Origin: Rhabditoides inermis | Lineage: Eukaryota; Nematoda; Chromadorea; Rhabditida; Rhabditidae | Assembly: GCA_963966185.1 (NCBI GenBank) | Contig: CAWZYM010000367.1 | Span: forward strand, 248,501-312,500 | Length of the DNA stretch: 64,000 bases | Reading direction: 5' to 3' | Part shown: positions 36,001-45,779 of the stretch, one piece after another | Layout of the letters: every line of letters starts with the position of its first letter | How positions within the stretch are numbered: position 1 is the first letter of the stretch | Made by a program: the position numbers and the translations under genes | Notes under the pieces: model-generated | Told to the model about the DNA's origin: nothing | Databases searched by the model: none | Seen by the model: only the letters and a program-made list of their open reading frames with translations

Positions 36001-37065
36001 TCATTGAAAAAAAGAAACACCGCAAAAACCTTTGAGACCTTCCGTGAATGCGCGCAACATGTTGTTTCGGGCGATCTTCTCTGTGATCCTCTTCTCGGTC
36101 TTGAGCCGTTTCTTCAACAGCGCCCTTTCTTCGGTGATCAAGCTTTCAGTATTCGTCGCATATGCCAGATTCTCAACAACAGTTCAAACAAGTGAATACT
36201 CTCGAAACTAACCTTCTTCTCACGAGAACCACTTGGCTTATCCTGAACATAACAAATTCTTGATTATTTAACTAATATCACATTATTAAAAGGGTTATTG
36301 ATGTATGACTGATTATGTTATTGTACTATCACAAGATATGAGGCGTGTCAGACTCGTATGAGGCGTGTCAGACTCGCGACGACGGCAGGATTTTTTTTTG
36401 AAAAATATATTTCACCTCGCCATCTTTATCTTTGCCCGCTGCTTCGCGCTCTTCATTGTTGATCTTGGTCGGCTTGAGTGTACCGTCCTCTGCCGTGAAC
36501 CCCGGAATCTTCATGTAGTATCCAGTGCCCGTCTGTAGGAAGTATTTCCCAACATTGGCGTTCATCCACTTCCTGCTGTTCCTAAAATAAGACTATTCGT
36601 TTTCTCCGATAATCGCACACTCACGAACTCTCAATTGCTCCGTACACGTCTGCGACGAGGGAAAGAGCGTCGGCAGCTTTGTAACTGACGTCATGCTCCA
36701 TCACCATGTATGCGCCAACACCGCCGTTTTTCTATAACTCGTGGAATGTTTTAGTGCTATTAGATGCATGCATTGTCTCACTCCGAAGCGACTGTGTGTG
36801 ATATTGGCGAGTTGCGTGGGCGTGGCCGAGGTTGCATCATGGCTCATCATCCGAATTTGCCCGCCGCACTTGACAGCGATGTCCCTGCGACAATAAAGTA
36901 TTGATCGGCCGGAATTTTTTTTTTCGCCTTCGGCGAATTTGTGCACTACCCATGTGAATTCAAATGACATACAGTATTGACAACTAACTTGTATGTCTTC
37001 GACGCATTGTTCTTCGACAAGTTGGAGTTCGTTGTTTTGAGTGGCGACTTCACCCTGAAGGTGTT
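36001..37065 (-). CDS. Six-exon gene of unknown function inside the palindromic element (5'-incomplete)
   Basis: Exons on minus: 37065-36989, 36884-36782, 36731-36625, 36581-36416, 36242-36213 and 36171-36001 (TGA). All five junctions keep phase with GT/AG ends (introns 104, 50, 43, 173 and 41 nt), giving 217 residues plus stop. This is strong evidence for real coding. I do not recognise the family. The product opens basic (FRVKSPLKTTNS), has a central segment with HDVSYKAADALSLVADVYGA and GYYMKIPGF, then a charged Lys/Glu-rich stretch and a C-terminal helix-like LLKKRLKTEKRITEKIARNN. No signal peptide or membrane segment is seen in the visible part. Upstream exons should lie beyond 37070, where a LINE tail now sits. 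The sixth exon ends just inside the palindrome centre. Confidence 0.75.
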
Positions 37066-37329
37066 CTGTATCTTATAACATCATAATGCGAATAATTTGA
37101 AACCCAAAATTGTTTATAGATTAGTACTGAAGTTATTGCGCATTTGAATTGTCGTTAAACTATTTTTCAGGGAGATAGTACGCCGAGTCACGGTAGAAAA
37201 TTGATCTACCCTCTAGTCGCGTTTGAGTCGTGAGGAGACCTAAGCGCGCGCATTCAAATGCAAATATTGATCAAAGAAGAAGACACGCAAATCGAAGAGG
37301 CCGGCACACTCTAACATTCAGGTGTTTTT

Positions 37330-37799
37330 CCTTTTCCAAAACTTCTTTTCTTAAGGTGTACGAGACGAAAGTGCTGCCTATAATGTAGTCGAGACTCTGA
37401 TCAACGTTGAGAAGACGTACTGGGAACCTGTCGAGAAAGTTCAGTGTTCGGTCACTTTTCCTTCGTAGATCAGTCAAAGACGTGTGTTTTGAACTTATAT
37501 ACGTTTACGGACACATGCGATTTCCAAATTCAGTCTTTCTCATACACGACAGCGGATCGCTGGTTCAGTCGAGGACGAAGAGCAATCGGCTCAAGATGGT
37601 TAACAAGGGCTCCACCCAGAACGAGCAGTCGTTCATCGAATATCGCGCAAGTTTAGTATGGAATAAGCTTCCATCAGATATACATAGCTTCCATCAGTCT
37701 TGCTCTTTCAAAAAGCGTGTCACAGAATATCTGATGGGTCACAAAAACATCTATGACCACTACAACAGAGCCAGCACACAGAGGCAGGAAGACCTATAG
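37330..37799 (+). pseudogene. LINE reverse transcriptase C-terminal relic
   Basis: Across frames the segment reads like the end of a CR1/Jockey-type ORF2: YETKVLPIM, then VEKVQCSVTFPS, then from 37407 one frame ending SLVWNKLPSDIHSFHQS and FKKRVTEYL before TAG at 37799. The W-N-x-L-P motif equals VIWNSLP of the intact LINE at 15920-18064. Stops and frame changes upstream mark it as dead. It lies immediately upstream (in minus sense) of the six-exon gene. Confidence 0.75.
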
Positions 37800-37932
37800 C
37801 ACGCCCAATTAAAAGAAACTACCCAGTCGGTCACAACACAACACACATTATTTATCAATGCTCAGCGTTAATCGCGGTTAATATCATTGATAATATTTTT
37901 TTCCTAGAGAAAGACGTGATCAAGGAGCAAGT

Positions 37933-38828
37933 GCAGAAATGAAACCATCATCGCAAGAACCTCTCCAATGCAGGAACCTGCCCAGAGGCGCACTTGCACA
38001 TCACCCAAAACTCATTGTGTCGATGACAATATCATAATAAACGAATTGTATTGTATTTACCGCGCTTTCTGCCCTCTCTCGCTCGCGACTGAGTTTCGCC
38101 AACTGACCCCAGCTGTCACTAACAGAAACTATCCTCCAGGCGACGACTATAGCTATCGATCGATTGACGTCAATATTAGTTCTACGGAAAGATTTCCTTA
38201 GAACAATGTAATGGTTATAGATTTTTTCAGAATGTTAAAAAAGGTCAAGTTTTAGTTTGGGTTTTCTAGCTTGTGTGGATTAGATCACACGCTCGTCAAG
38301 CAAACACAGCAGCACAACCGAATCGCTACGTATTTGTGTGGATAGCGATCTCGCGTATCGATCAGCTGGTCCCGAATTCTATAATTCTATTCCGCAAAAT
38401 GTAATATTTTAATATGAAATACTTTGCTTTCAATGATTTTATTTTGGCATGGCAATGGGATTGTAAATCTTTCAATAAGCTTTATTCAAACTATCTGTAT
38501 CATATTTACATAATACAAATTTAGACTCAACAAGATGAGCAAACTGGTTGTTGTGTTCATAAAAGTAGTAATTGTAATACTGTGTATTCATATGTAGATG
38601 AGATCTCAATGAAACCCAACAAAAGTACATTCATTATCTTTTGAAAGAACTATCGTAAAGTAGATTTTGTTTTACCCGACATCATGCAACAAAAGATTAT
38701 GCATTTCATCAGTTGAAATTATAAACAAACCTGCTACAATCGATGAACAACACGTAGTCTTTTTGATCCCAACTATGGCAATCGTGAACCAATTGCTCTC
38801 GACCTTTTTTTTTAGAAATATGTTTATT
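37933..38828 (+). repeat. Right inverted arm
   Basis: Pairs with 33481-34380. The arm contains a tRNA-like block GTGTGGATAGCGATCTCGC (about 38334-38385) and toward the outside a block with CAACAAAAG and ATGCAT shared with MITEs at 39312, 45118 and 58883. Confidence 0.9.
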
Positions 38829-39153
38829 TACTATATTTCGATTGATCAAATTCATGAGCTTTTGTTGCATTACGTCGGGTTAATTCGGCACAAAACCCAC
38901 GACCATGTACTTATGACTGATCGCTTTATACGTGTGATGATCATGTTTGGTTTAAAAAAAAACCTCTCATTGTACATCGAATGCATCGCATCAGACGCCT
39001 ACCATTTCTTCAGGCTATTCAAGAAATTACGACCAGCGCAACAGCGCTGGTTGGTTTGTGTTAAGACCATACGCGCGCTAGAATCCGCGAAACTTTCTCT
39101 CCGGACGTCAGAGAGTGCATTTTCCTGCACTCCTTGTGGGTCGCACTGATGTT

Positions 39154-39221
39154 GCACGGTGGTGTTGTGGTTAGCATTTGCGCCTGTTGAATTGCCAGGC
39201 CCGAGTTCGAATCCAGGTGGT
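39154..39221 (+). other. tRNA-like sequence (probable SINE head or tRNA relic)
   Basis: GGTGTTGTGGTTAGCATT resembles a D-arm/A-box. GCCTG...CAGGC can form an anticodon-like stem around a 9-nt loop, and GAGTTCGAATCC is a perfect B-box/T-arm. The anticodon loop is too long and the acceptor ends do not pair, so it is not called as a functional tRNA. Confidence 0.6.
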
Positions 39222-39311
39222 TAAAAAGTTTTTGTACTATATTGTTTTACAGTGAAAAGTTGGTTTTGTTCTTAAAAGTGTTTTGTGGTTTATGCTGATG
39301 TAATTATATTT

Positions 39312-39682
39312 CTATGAACTTCATTAAAAGTGCATTCATTATCTTTAAAAAGGATTGGCGTAAAAGTAGAGTTTGTGTTATTGTTTATTCGACGTAAAGC
39401 AACAAAAGCTCATGCATTATTTCATCAATCGAAATAGTACATCGTTGAATCACTCGAATCACTGAATCACTCGAATCACATATATAGTCGATGTCTCAAC
39501 GTCATTTTGGAAATGTAACATAATTGCTCTCCTACATTTCAATGTAGAAAGAGCAGGTTTGTTGACTATTTCGATTGATAGAATAATGCATGAGCTTTTG
39601 TTGCACTACGTTGAATAAACAATAACACAAACTCTTCTTTTACGCCACTCTTTTTTAAAGATAATGTGTTTTATTGAAATAG
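39312..39682. mobile_element. MITE with long inverted ends, copy 1
   Basis: The left half (CATTAAAAGTGCATTCATTA, then GCGTAAAAGTAGAGTTTGTG, then CAACAAAAGCTCATGCATTA) is mirrored by the right half ending TAATGTGTTTTATTGAAAT. Arms are about 130 bp around a short centre with reiterated TGAATCACTCGAATCAC. It shares its end sequence with elements at 45118-45532 and 58883-59207. The right end overlaps the last codons of a minus-strand exon (39655-39778). Confidence 0.8.
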
Positions 39683-40020
39683 ACATCGATAGTGAGAAAA
39701 AACCTCTCGGATGTCTGCAAATCGTCGTCGTATGAAACCTCTCGCTGATCATCGGAATCAGTGTCAGAAACCGACTGGCTGCAAGTACTAATCTTTTTTA
39801 AACTGACCAGTACGCAGGACGAAATCAAATTTGCCAAATTGAACAATAATTAACACAAAATTGTTATGGCATTTATTCACAGCTCGTTGTTGTTGTGTTC
39901 TTCGATTGTTTTTTAACGATCCAGATTCATTTCTAAACACATAAAAAAATGACGTAAAAAGACTCACTCGTCGATCATTGTGCTCATTTCGCAGGAAGAC
40001 GAATCATCTGACATCACATT
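39655..40020 (-). CDS. Terminal exons of a minus-strand gene: acidic Ser/Asp tail
   Basis: Exon 40020-39968 follows TTATGTTTTAG and encodes a Ser/Asp-rich stretch ending at a GTGAGT donor. Exon 39778-39655 follows CTTGCAG and continues in phase (split Asp codon) with SVSDTDSDDQREVSYDDDLQ, ending at a TAA. The first exon begins in phase 0, compatible with the exon ending at 41696, so these may be the last exons of the same gene. The last 8-9 codons, including NKTHYL and the stop, lie inside the MITE at 39312-39682. Function unknown; acidic tails are common in regulatory proteins. Confidence 0.6.
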
Positions 40021-40092
40021 CTAAAACATAACGATAAAACTATGTAGTTCTTTAATAGGTCTGAATTTTTCATTATGTCATTATGGTACATA

Positions 40093-40601
40093 CAGATGTG
40101 GCCAGGCACACGGCCCAATGTTGCCGATGTTGTCATTGTTTCCAGTTTTGGCAACATGGCTGTAACTCAGCTCAAAGTCGAGTAATCGTCTCGTTATTGG
40201 ACTCCATGGAAAGCTGGTGATGTCATCCACTCATCGACTCAACTGTAATGTCTTTTATATCGATATCACACTCTCAGATGTAGTCGAAATCCTCTGATAG
40301 TGTCAATGTTACCGCTCACTGGCAATCGATTGCTCGCAATCAGCGTCTCTCCGCCGCTCTCATCTATGCTAATTCGAGTTGCGTGCACTAGGGTGAATGA
40401 GGGTGTCGATCAGAGGATTTCGACTCCATCTGAGAGTGTGATATCGGTTTGAAAGACAATACAATCGAGTAGATGACATCACCAGCTTTCAATCGAGCCC
40501 TGTAACGAGACGATTACTTTGAGCTGAATTACAACCATTTTGCCAAAAGTGGCAACAATGGCAACATCGGCAACATTGGGCCGTGTGCCTGGCCACATCT
40601 G
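40093..40601. mobile_element. Tc1/mariner-like MITE with ~200-bp inverted repeats
   Basis: The ends are CAGATGTGGCCAGGCACACG and its reverse complement, flanked by TA on both sides (40091-40092 and 40602-40603). The inverted similarity extends through CGAGTAATCGTCTCGTTA, GCTGGTGATGTCATC and CACACTCTCAGATG. There is no coding capacity. The TA duplication and CAG...CTG ends fit mobilisation by a Tc1/mariner-type transposase. It lies in the presumed intron between the coding blocks at 41696 and 40020. Confidence 0.85.
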
Positions 40602-40945
40602 TACAAATAGTGTTAGCATCATACATATAGTGTCATACACATATAGTTACATATATTTCCCTTTTCTGACCGACTAAGGTGGACCTTAGAGGTCATGATT
40701 TCAAAATCGTGTAAACCGGTCAATTTGAAAAGCAAAAAATGGGTTTTAATTGAATTGCTTGATATTAAAATTTAAAAGTGGTAATCTAACGCTACGTTGT
40801 CGGGTGGGAATCACCCACATCTTTCTCTGTTATTCGGAGTCTCTACCATGTCTTTGGACAAAGTTGGAGACAATTGTTCAAAGAAAAATTTCGCGCGCAT
40901 TACTGCGATGTGCGGAGAGCAGTTGTTACCGCAAAACGGAGAAGG

Positions 40946-41013
40946 AGGAATCCAACCCGCGACCTTCAGATCAACAGCAATCTCACTAACCAACTGAGAA
41001 TTACGGCGCTCCA
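40946..41013 (-). other. tRNA-like sequence on minus strand
   Basis: On minus it reads GGAGCGCCGTAATTCTCAGT, then TGGTTAGTGAGA, then GGTCGCGGGTTGGATTCC: a convincing D-arm/A-box and T-arm/B-box. The anticodon stem does not pair well, so it is more likely a decayed tRNA or SINE head than an active gene. Confidence 0.55.
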
Positions 41014-41690
41014 TTACAAAATGGCGCACGTTTGAACGTTCCCATACATAAATCGTTTCGGTGATTGCTTTGGTAACGCTTTAACGGAGCTGTATCGTCT
41101 AATTTTTAGTGTTTCATTTCGACGAATCAACTATCGCACGGCGGGTCAAAATAATGCGCCACTTAATTGTCTCTGTCTGACAGAGTGACGGGAATAGATA
41201 ACATTGTCGATCGATAACAGTGTTAGAACTCCATTGAAAGTGTATTCCCTGCACATTCTATAGCGTGGTTGCTCTATTTTCAGTTGAAACCGAGTTATGG
41301 AGTGTCTTGTCGAAATATCCGAAAATTGAACTTTTACAACAACGAGAAAAAAACTTTTCGGGCCACGGTACGTTGTCAGGACAGTTTCGGAGAACTTTTT
41401 TCTTAATTTTGAAGCACTTGTCTATTTCTACTTTCAACGGAACTGGAGACGAAAATTGGGCATTTACATAAAAATCACATTGTTCGTCTATTAATCCGGC
41501 TTTCTGAATTTGTCGGTCAGAAAAGGAAACACACTAAATACATATAGAGAAAAATACATATGGAAAAAATACTTTTGTGAGTCGTGGGTGAGTCGGCCCC
41601 TGGGTGTTGCCGTCACTCCAGCAATCGTCATCGCCCATCGCGGCAAAGTTGGCAACCGACAAGAACAGATAATTTGATGAATACCTACTG
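41014..41690. other. Unannotated DNA
   Basis: No element ends or clear exons. A small minus-strand exon could lie between GGCAACACCCAG and a GT near 41575, but this is not well supported. Confidence 0.4.
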
Positions 41691-41695
41691 CCCAC

Positions 41696-41937
41696 CTGCG
41701 CGATCGATTTGATGGTGGTCTTGTCCAACCTCTTCGGGTAGCTGAATAGCTCGCCAATGTCGCGCTCCCATAGCGAAGTAGAACAAATGCGTGCGCGGCA
41801 CCTGACATCGTGTTCCGTGCACATCAACAATAGACATGGAGTAAGTACCACTCAGCGGCAAGGCGGATGAATCTGCTCTTTTCGTCCGAAGAAATTTCAG
41901 CAGACGATAGGAGAGCGTTGATGGTACGGGCGTGAAG
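41696..41937 (-). CDS. Two phased exons of a minus-strand gene (possible middle part of BTB gene)
   Basis: Exon 41937-41849 follows GATCAATCAG and encodes a helix-rich segment containing SSDEKSRFIRLAAEW. After a 47-nt intron with a GTACTT donor, exon 41801-41696 continues in phase with RARICSTSLWERDIGELFS and ends ...KSIAQ at a GTGGGC donor. Both outer junctions are phase 0, as are the BTB exons at 46686-48019 and the acidic exon at 40020, so they can be joined into one gene. I do not recognise this segment by itself; a helical BACK-like or linker role would fit a BTB protein, but this is inference. Confidence 0.6.
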
Positions 41938-41994
41938 CTGATTGATCTGTGATAATAATGATATTAATAAGTTTTGCAGAAGCACTGTGTTGTT

Positions 41995-42046
41995 ATCTTT
42001 CAGTTATGGGAGTATATATATATATATTTATACTCCCATAACTGAA

Positions 42047-42050
<4 letters not shown>
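41995..42050. repeat. 22-bp perfect inverted repeat next to (TA)n
   Basis: Arms 41995-42016 and 42029-42050 (core CTTTCAGTTATGGGAGTATA) are exact reverse complements around a 12-bp AT loop, and run directly into a (TA)n tract. This could be a cruciform-forming end of a decayed TIR element. Confidence 0.85.

Positions 42051-42113
<63 letters not shown>
42051..42113. repeat. (TA)n microsatellite, left part
   Basis: About 60 bp of perfect TA dinucleotides. It ends where the TIR element begins and resumes at the far end of that element (42702-42742). Confidence 0.95.
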
Positions 42114-42118
<5 letters not shown>

Positions 42119-42693
42119 CCCCCATTTTCACGGTACGGCAATTCTCGGCGGTCGGTCAGACAAACGAGAAATGACGAGAAATTTATGCATAAACAGGGTC
42201 ATTACGAGGTTTTCGTGGAATATCTCCTTTCAAAAAAAGAAATTCAAGAAAAGCCCACGACAATCTCTTTGTATGTGTCTTCCGAACGTGGTGTGCAAGT
42301 TTGGTGCAATTTGGTTCAGTTGCAACCAAGTTATTAAAGTTTCTAGTTTTCCCATTGGAAAACGGTCGTTTTGGCCACTTTATTGCTCATAATTCACTTA
42401 GTTTTTGAGATATCGTAAAAAGCCTACGACAATCGATGGGTCGTATATAGACCTATACACCCTTAAAATTTCATTTAGTTCTGAAATGTCTGAACGTAGT
42501 TATTAGCTCTGGAAGATGCTCCGATCTGCTTCATTTGACTTGCAAATGACCCTCATTTCCCTAAAATCAGACCGCCAAGCGCGCGAATCGCGCGGTCGAA
42601 TGGGTCGCGTGAACCGATAGCGCGGCTAGATGCGATGAAATGATGTCTAGAAAATATGCCACGAGGTGGCTGCCGTACCGTGAACCGGGGGGA

Positions 42694-42704
<11 letters not shown>
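42112..42704. mobile_element. TIR element inserted in (TA)n
   Basis: The left end GGGTACCCCCATTTTCACGG + TACGGCA is mirrored at the right by TGCCGTACCGTGAACC + GGGGGGATACCC, about 27 bp with a few mismatches. Both ends are bordered by (TA)n. The body (GTTTTCGTGGAATATC..., reiterated CCCACGACAATC / CCTACGACAATC) is non-coding. A TA target fits a mariner-type mobilisation. Confidence 0.75.

Positions 42705-42742
<38 letters not shown>
42702..42742. repeat. (TA)n microsatellite, right part
   Basis: Continuation of the TA tract interrupted by the preceding TIR element. Confidence 0.9.
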
Positions 42743-42744
<2 letters not shown>

Positions 42745-42838
42745 CCTCGCGCCTTTCTGCCCGCACAGGGTGGTGATTTTTAATTTTCGCGCGTATCCAC
42801 CCCCATTTTTTCGCCCCTCTTGTACCATCCTTCCATGT

Positions 42839-43852
42839 ATGTCGCCTGTGCAGCCTTCCAATAAACGCTCTCGCACTGATTCCCCTCTCGTATCCTACGG
42901 ACATGTCTTTGGTTTTCTCATCCCCGACCCCAGCTATCACCATCCCAATGCCCGACGTGGGTGGCCTGATTACTAGTTTGACCGCGCGTCTCGCAGTTGT
43001 GTCCTCGGACCAATCGATTGATCCCAGTATCAGAATGGTGCTCGAGACGTGCGCAGTTCTCTTGAATGTTCTGTCCGCCAATGTGTCCGCTTCCACTCGC
43101 ACTCCCTCTCCTCCTCTCTGCCCCGAGTCTGTCCAGGATGCCGCGGGCGAGTGTTTGGCTGCCAGTGAGCGTGCTAGGTGCGCCGTGATCATCGGACTCG
43201 GCGAGAGCCGGGCAGCCAATCCGCACGACCGCTGGCGGGCAGACAATGACAGGGTAAATAAGATCTCTCACGCTATCGGAAACGAGTATGGAGTGCTGGA
43301 CACGTTCCGGATGGGGTCGATGGAGAAGGGGAATCCTAGGCTGACCAAGGTCGTGTTCTCGTGTAGTGATGCCGCGCGCTCTTTCATCCGCAAGTTCCAA
43401 ATCACTGCCAGCAAACCCGAGAACCGTCAGATGTTCAAGGGTGTGCGCGTTCGCGAGTCTCTCTCTCGCGAACAGCTGGCTGATCTGGCTGCTCTCAACA
43501 CGGCCTGCAAGCCCAAGCGAGATTCCGAGGATGGTGATTTCATTGTCTATGCCAATCAGATCATTCTGCGCCGCGAGCTGTCGGCAGTGAGGGCTCAGAT
43601 CAAGTCTGATACCGCTGCGAAAAAGGGAAGGGAAAGGAGGTCACTCCTACTCCCGCGCAGTCTCACCCGACAGTGAGCGGTGCGAATGCCGAACCTCTCG
43701 TCACACCAACTGGTCTCGGAAAGTTCTCGTGGGCTAAGCCGCCTCTGCAGCCAGAGCAGCCTGTTGAGAAAGCTGACGAGGTGATGCCCTCTCCGGAGGA
43801 AACCACCGAGGATGAGACGAGGCAGCAGACTCCTGGTACCCTGGGAAACTGA
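42839..43852 (+). pseudogene. LINE ORF1-like (gag-like) gene with two frame shifts
   Basis: The main frame from ATG 42903 to 43676 encodes about 257 residues with PRLTKVVFSCSDAARSFIRK, KGVRVRESLSREQLADL and a region like 'R-rich ... DFIVYANQIILR'. This pattern fits the RRM-like ORF1 protein of CR1/Jockey-type LINEs (RNA-binding chaperone for the retrotransposon RNP). An upstream ATG at 42839 opens a plausible N-terminus (MSPVQPSNKRSRTDSP) in another frame. Around the A/G run at 43617-43640 a one-base shift would continue a Pro/Glu-rich tail to the TGA at 43852. No ORF2 follows. It is probably a dead 5' fragment lying in a host intron on the opposite strand. Confidence 0.65.
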
Positions 43853-43959
43853 GCGCGCGTCGCACATTACCATCACTGTCTATCTCACTTTTTAATAGCC
43901 GCAGTGTTGTAAACCAAATCTCTCTTCTGCATTTTTTTTTAAAATCTTAATCGCCCAGA

Positions 43960-44255
43960 TACACTACTCGCCACATGGAATAGCAAAAGTGTGGGCCCGG
44001 GTGCCCCCGGTGTGGGCCCGAGTGGGCCCGCGCCCCGTCTTCGATCATATCGAAATATTTTCTCATGAAATTTTGCATACAAAATGAGAAAAGCATTCCG
44101 CATCAATCTGCGTTTACATAATTTTGAAATTTTGTATTTGATTTTTTTCGGGTTCACACCCTGTGGGACCGGCTGAGTGTCCCCGGTGTGGGACCGTGTG
44201 GGCCCGACGGGCTCACTCTGTGCCCCCAGTGTGAAACCATGTGGGCCCGAACACT
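43960..44255. repeat. Reiterated GTGTGGGCCCG units
   Basis: Clusters of GTGTGGGCCC, GAGTGGGCCCG and GTGTGGGACCG at 43990-44035 and 44160-44250, inverted or direct, separate a short AT-rich stretch. Non-coding. Confidence 0.6.
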
Positions 44256-44852
44256 ATATCTTCTTATTTACTGTTTTCATCAAAAACAAACATTACTTAC
44301 GTAATCCCCATAGTGTATTTAGGCTGGAAACATGTTTTGAGCGAAAAATGAAACATGTTTCACTCATCATGACATCATGAGTTGACGTCACTTTGCCGTT
44401 TCGACACGTCACACTTTTCCGATTTAGATAAGAATAACTGCTTCGGAGTTTTATTATTTTGTTTGTGAGCTACATTTGGAGACAGAATTTCTTATTTGAA
44501 TTGCATATATGATTGGTCCCCCGATAAAACGAAGCCCGTTTAGTGCATCCAGTCCCTTCTATTGGCATCCAATCGCATATGGCTCCTCTGCCTTGAGCGG
44601 TTACAGTCTGCTCCGCCTGCTGGTGTCACTAGGTCAACTTCTGAAAAGACACTCGAAATGTCAGAATGCACTTTTGATAAAACACTGATATTATAATCGA
44701 TTGTGTCTCGTTTTCCGAATCAGGAATATACCATGTTTCATATGGTTCCGATGAAGTTCACTATATTCCGTTCACTACCCACGCCATCATACAGTACTCA
44801 CGTGACACGCATGCATACACGCATGCGGGTTCCACGAGTGAGCGTGGGTAGT

Positions 44853-44908
<56 letters not shown>

Positions 44909-45117
44909 AAATGAGAGAATACAGATAGACCTTACACTTACACATGGATGTCTCTGCGCAAGAGTCATTAGAAAGCAATACGCGATAAAATACAAATGAA
45001 AATATTCTTCTATTTTTCCATCGTTGTATACCTAATGCGGAAGCGCGCTACAGCTCGCCGAAGTGCTAGTCGATTGTTCACATTTTTGTGTGACGCGGAT
45101 ATCATTCTGCAATAAGT
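44256..45117. other. Unannotated DNA with (GA)n at 44862-44900
   Basis: AT-rich intronic or intergenic DNA with one GA microsatellite and ACGCATGCATACACGCATGC near 44808. No supported exon. Confidence 0.5.
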
Positions 45118-45216
45118 AATTATCTTTCAAAAAACTTGCGTAAAGATAGTCAGTATGTCTTGACCCAAATCAACAAAAGCGTATGCATAAAACGTTTACA
45201 AATACTGACACAAACC

Positions 45217-45293
<77 letters not shown>

Positions 45294-45532
45294 CATCTCT
45301 CTCTCTCTCCTTCTCTCTCTCTCTCGCTGTCTCTTTCTCTAATGTTGATATTCGTTATTTGTATTATCATATTTCATCTTTTATTTCCACAGTCCGGTAT
45401 GCGCAGGTTTGTGTTTGTATTTGTAAACGTTTTATGCATGCGCTTTTGTTGAATTGGGTCAAGACAAACTCACTCTCTTTACGCAAGTACTTTTGAGAGA
45501 TAATATATGTGCTTTTAATAAATTTCATAGAA
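45118..45532. mobile_element. MITE with long inverted ends, copy 2
   Basis: The left arm GTCTTGACCCAAATCAACAA, AAAACGTTTACAAATACTG and ACACAAACCTGC is mirrored by the right arm GCAGGTTTGTGTTTGTATTT ... TTGAATTGGGTCAAGACAAA. The centre is (CT)n. The right end extends to TTTAATAAATTTCATAG; the left end is shortened. Same family as 58883-59207. Confidence 0.88.
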
Positions 45533-45779
45533 TTTTTTTTCTCTCACTGATTGTCAAGCTCTTTCGTTCAATATTATGCACATAACCATGATTTATGCAT
45601 TTATGACACAATTTGACGGCGGTAGCAAATCATTGAATATTCTACATTCTTACTACAGGTCGGGTTTGTTGCGTATGTGCAACCATGTTTTTCATTACAT
45701 TGTATAGAAACACTTTGAAACGATTCTTCTCTCTGTGTTTTCGTTTGTTGCAGCGTAAGTAAAACAGCGCGCTTTCTCG

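Larger units (their letters stand above)
33481..38828. mobile_element. Large palindromic element with ~900-bp inverted arms
   Basis: The left arm (33481-34380) is nearly identical to the reverse complement of the right arm (37933-38828), from AATAAACATATTTCT at the outside to ATTTCTGC at the inside. The 3.55-kb centre carries a spliced gene, a LINE tail and tRNA-like repeats. No transposase is visible and no clear target-site duplication was found. A solo arm copy lies at 46085-46570, showing that the arm itself is a dispersed repeat. It may be a foldback element, or two inverted copies of a repeat that now bracket a gene. Confidence 0.85.

Noticed and set aside
39154..39221. Functional tRNA gene
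   Set aside because: Anticodon loop of 9 nt and unpaired acceptor stem; called tRNA-like instead.
41534..41851. 105-codon minus frame as one gene
   Set aside because: It reads across a good GTGGGC donor and intron-like DNA; the two-exon model in phase is better supported.
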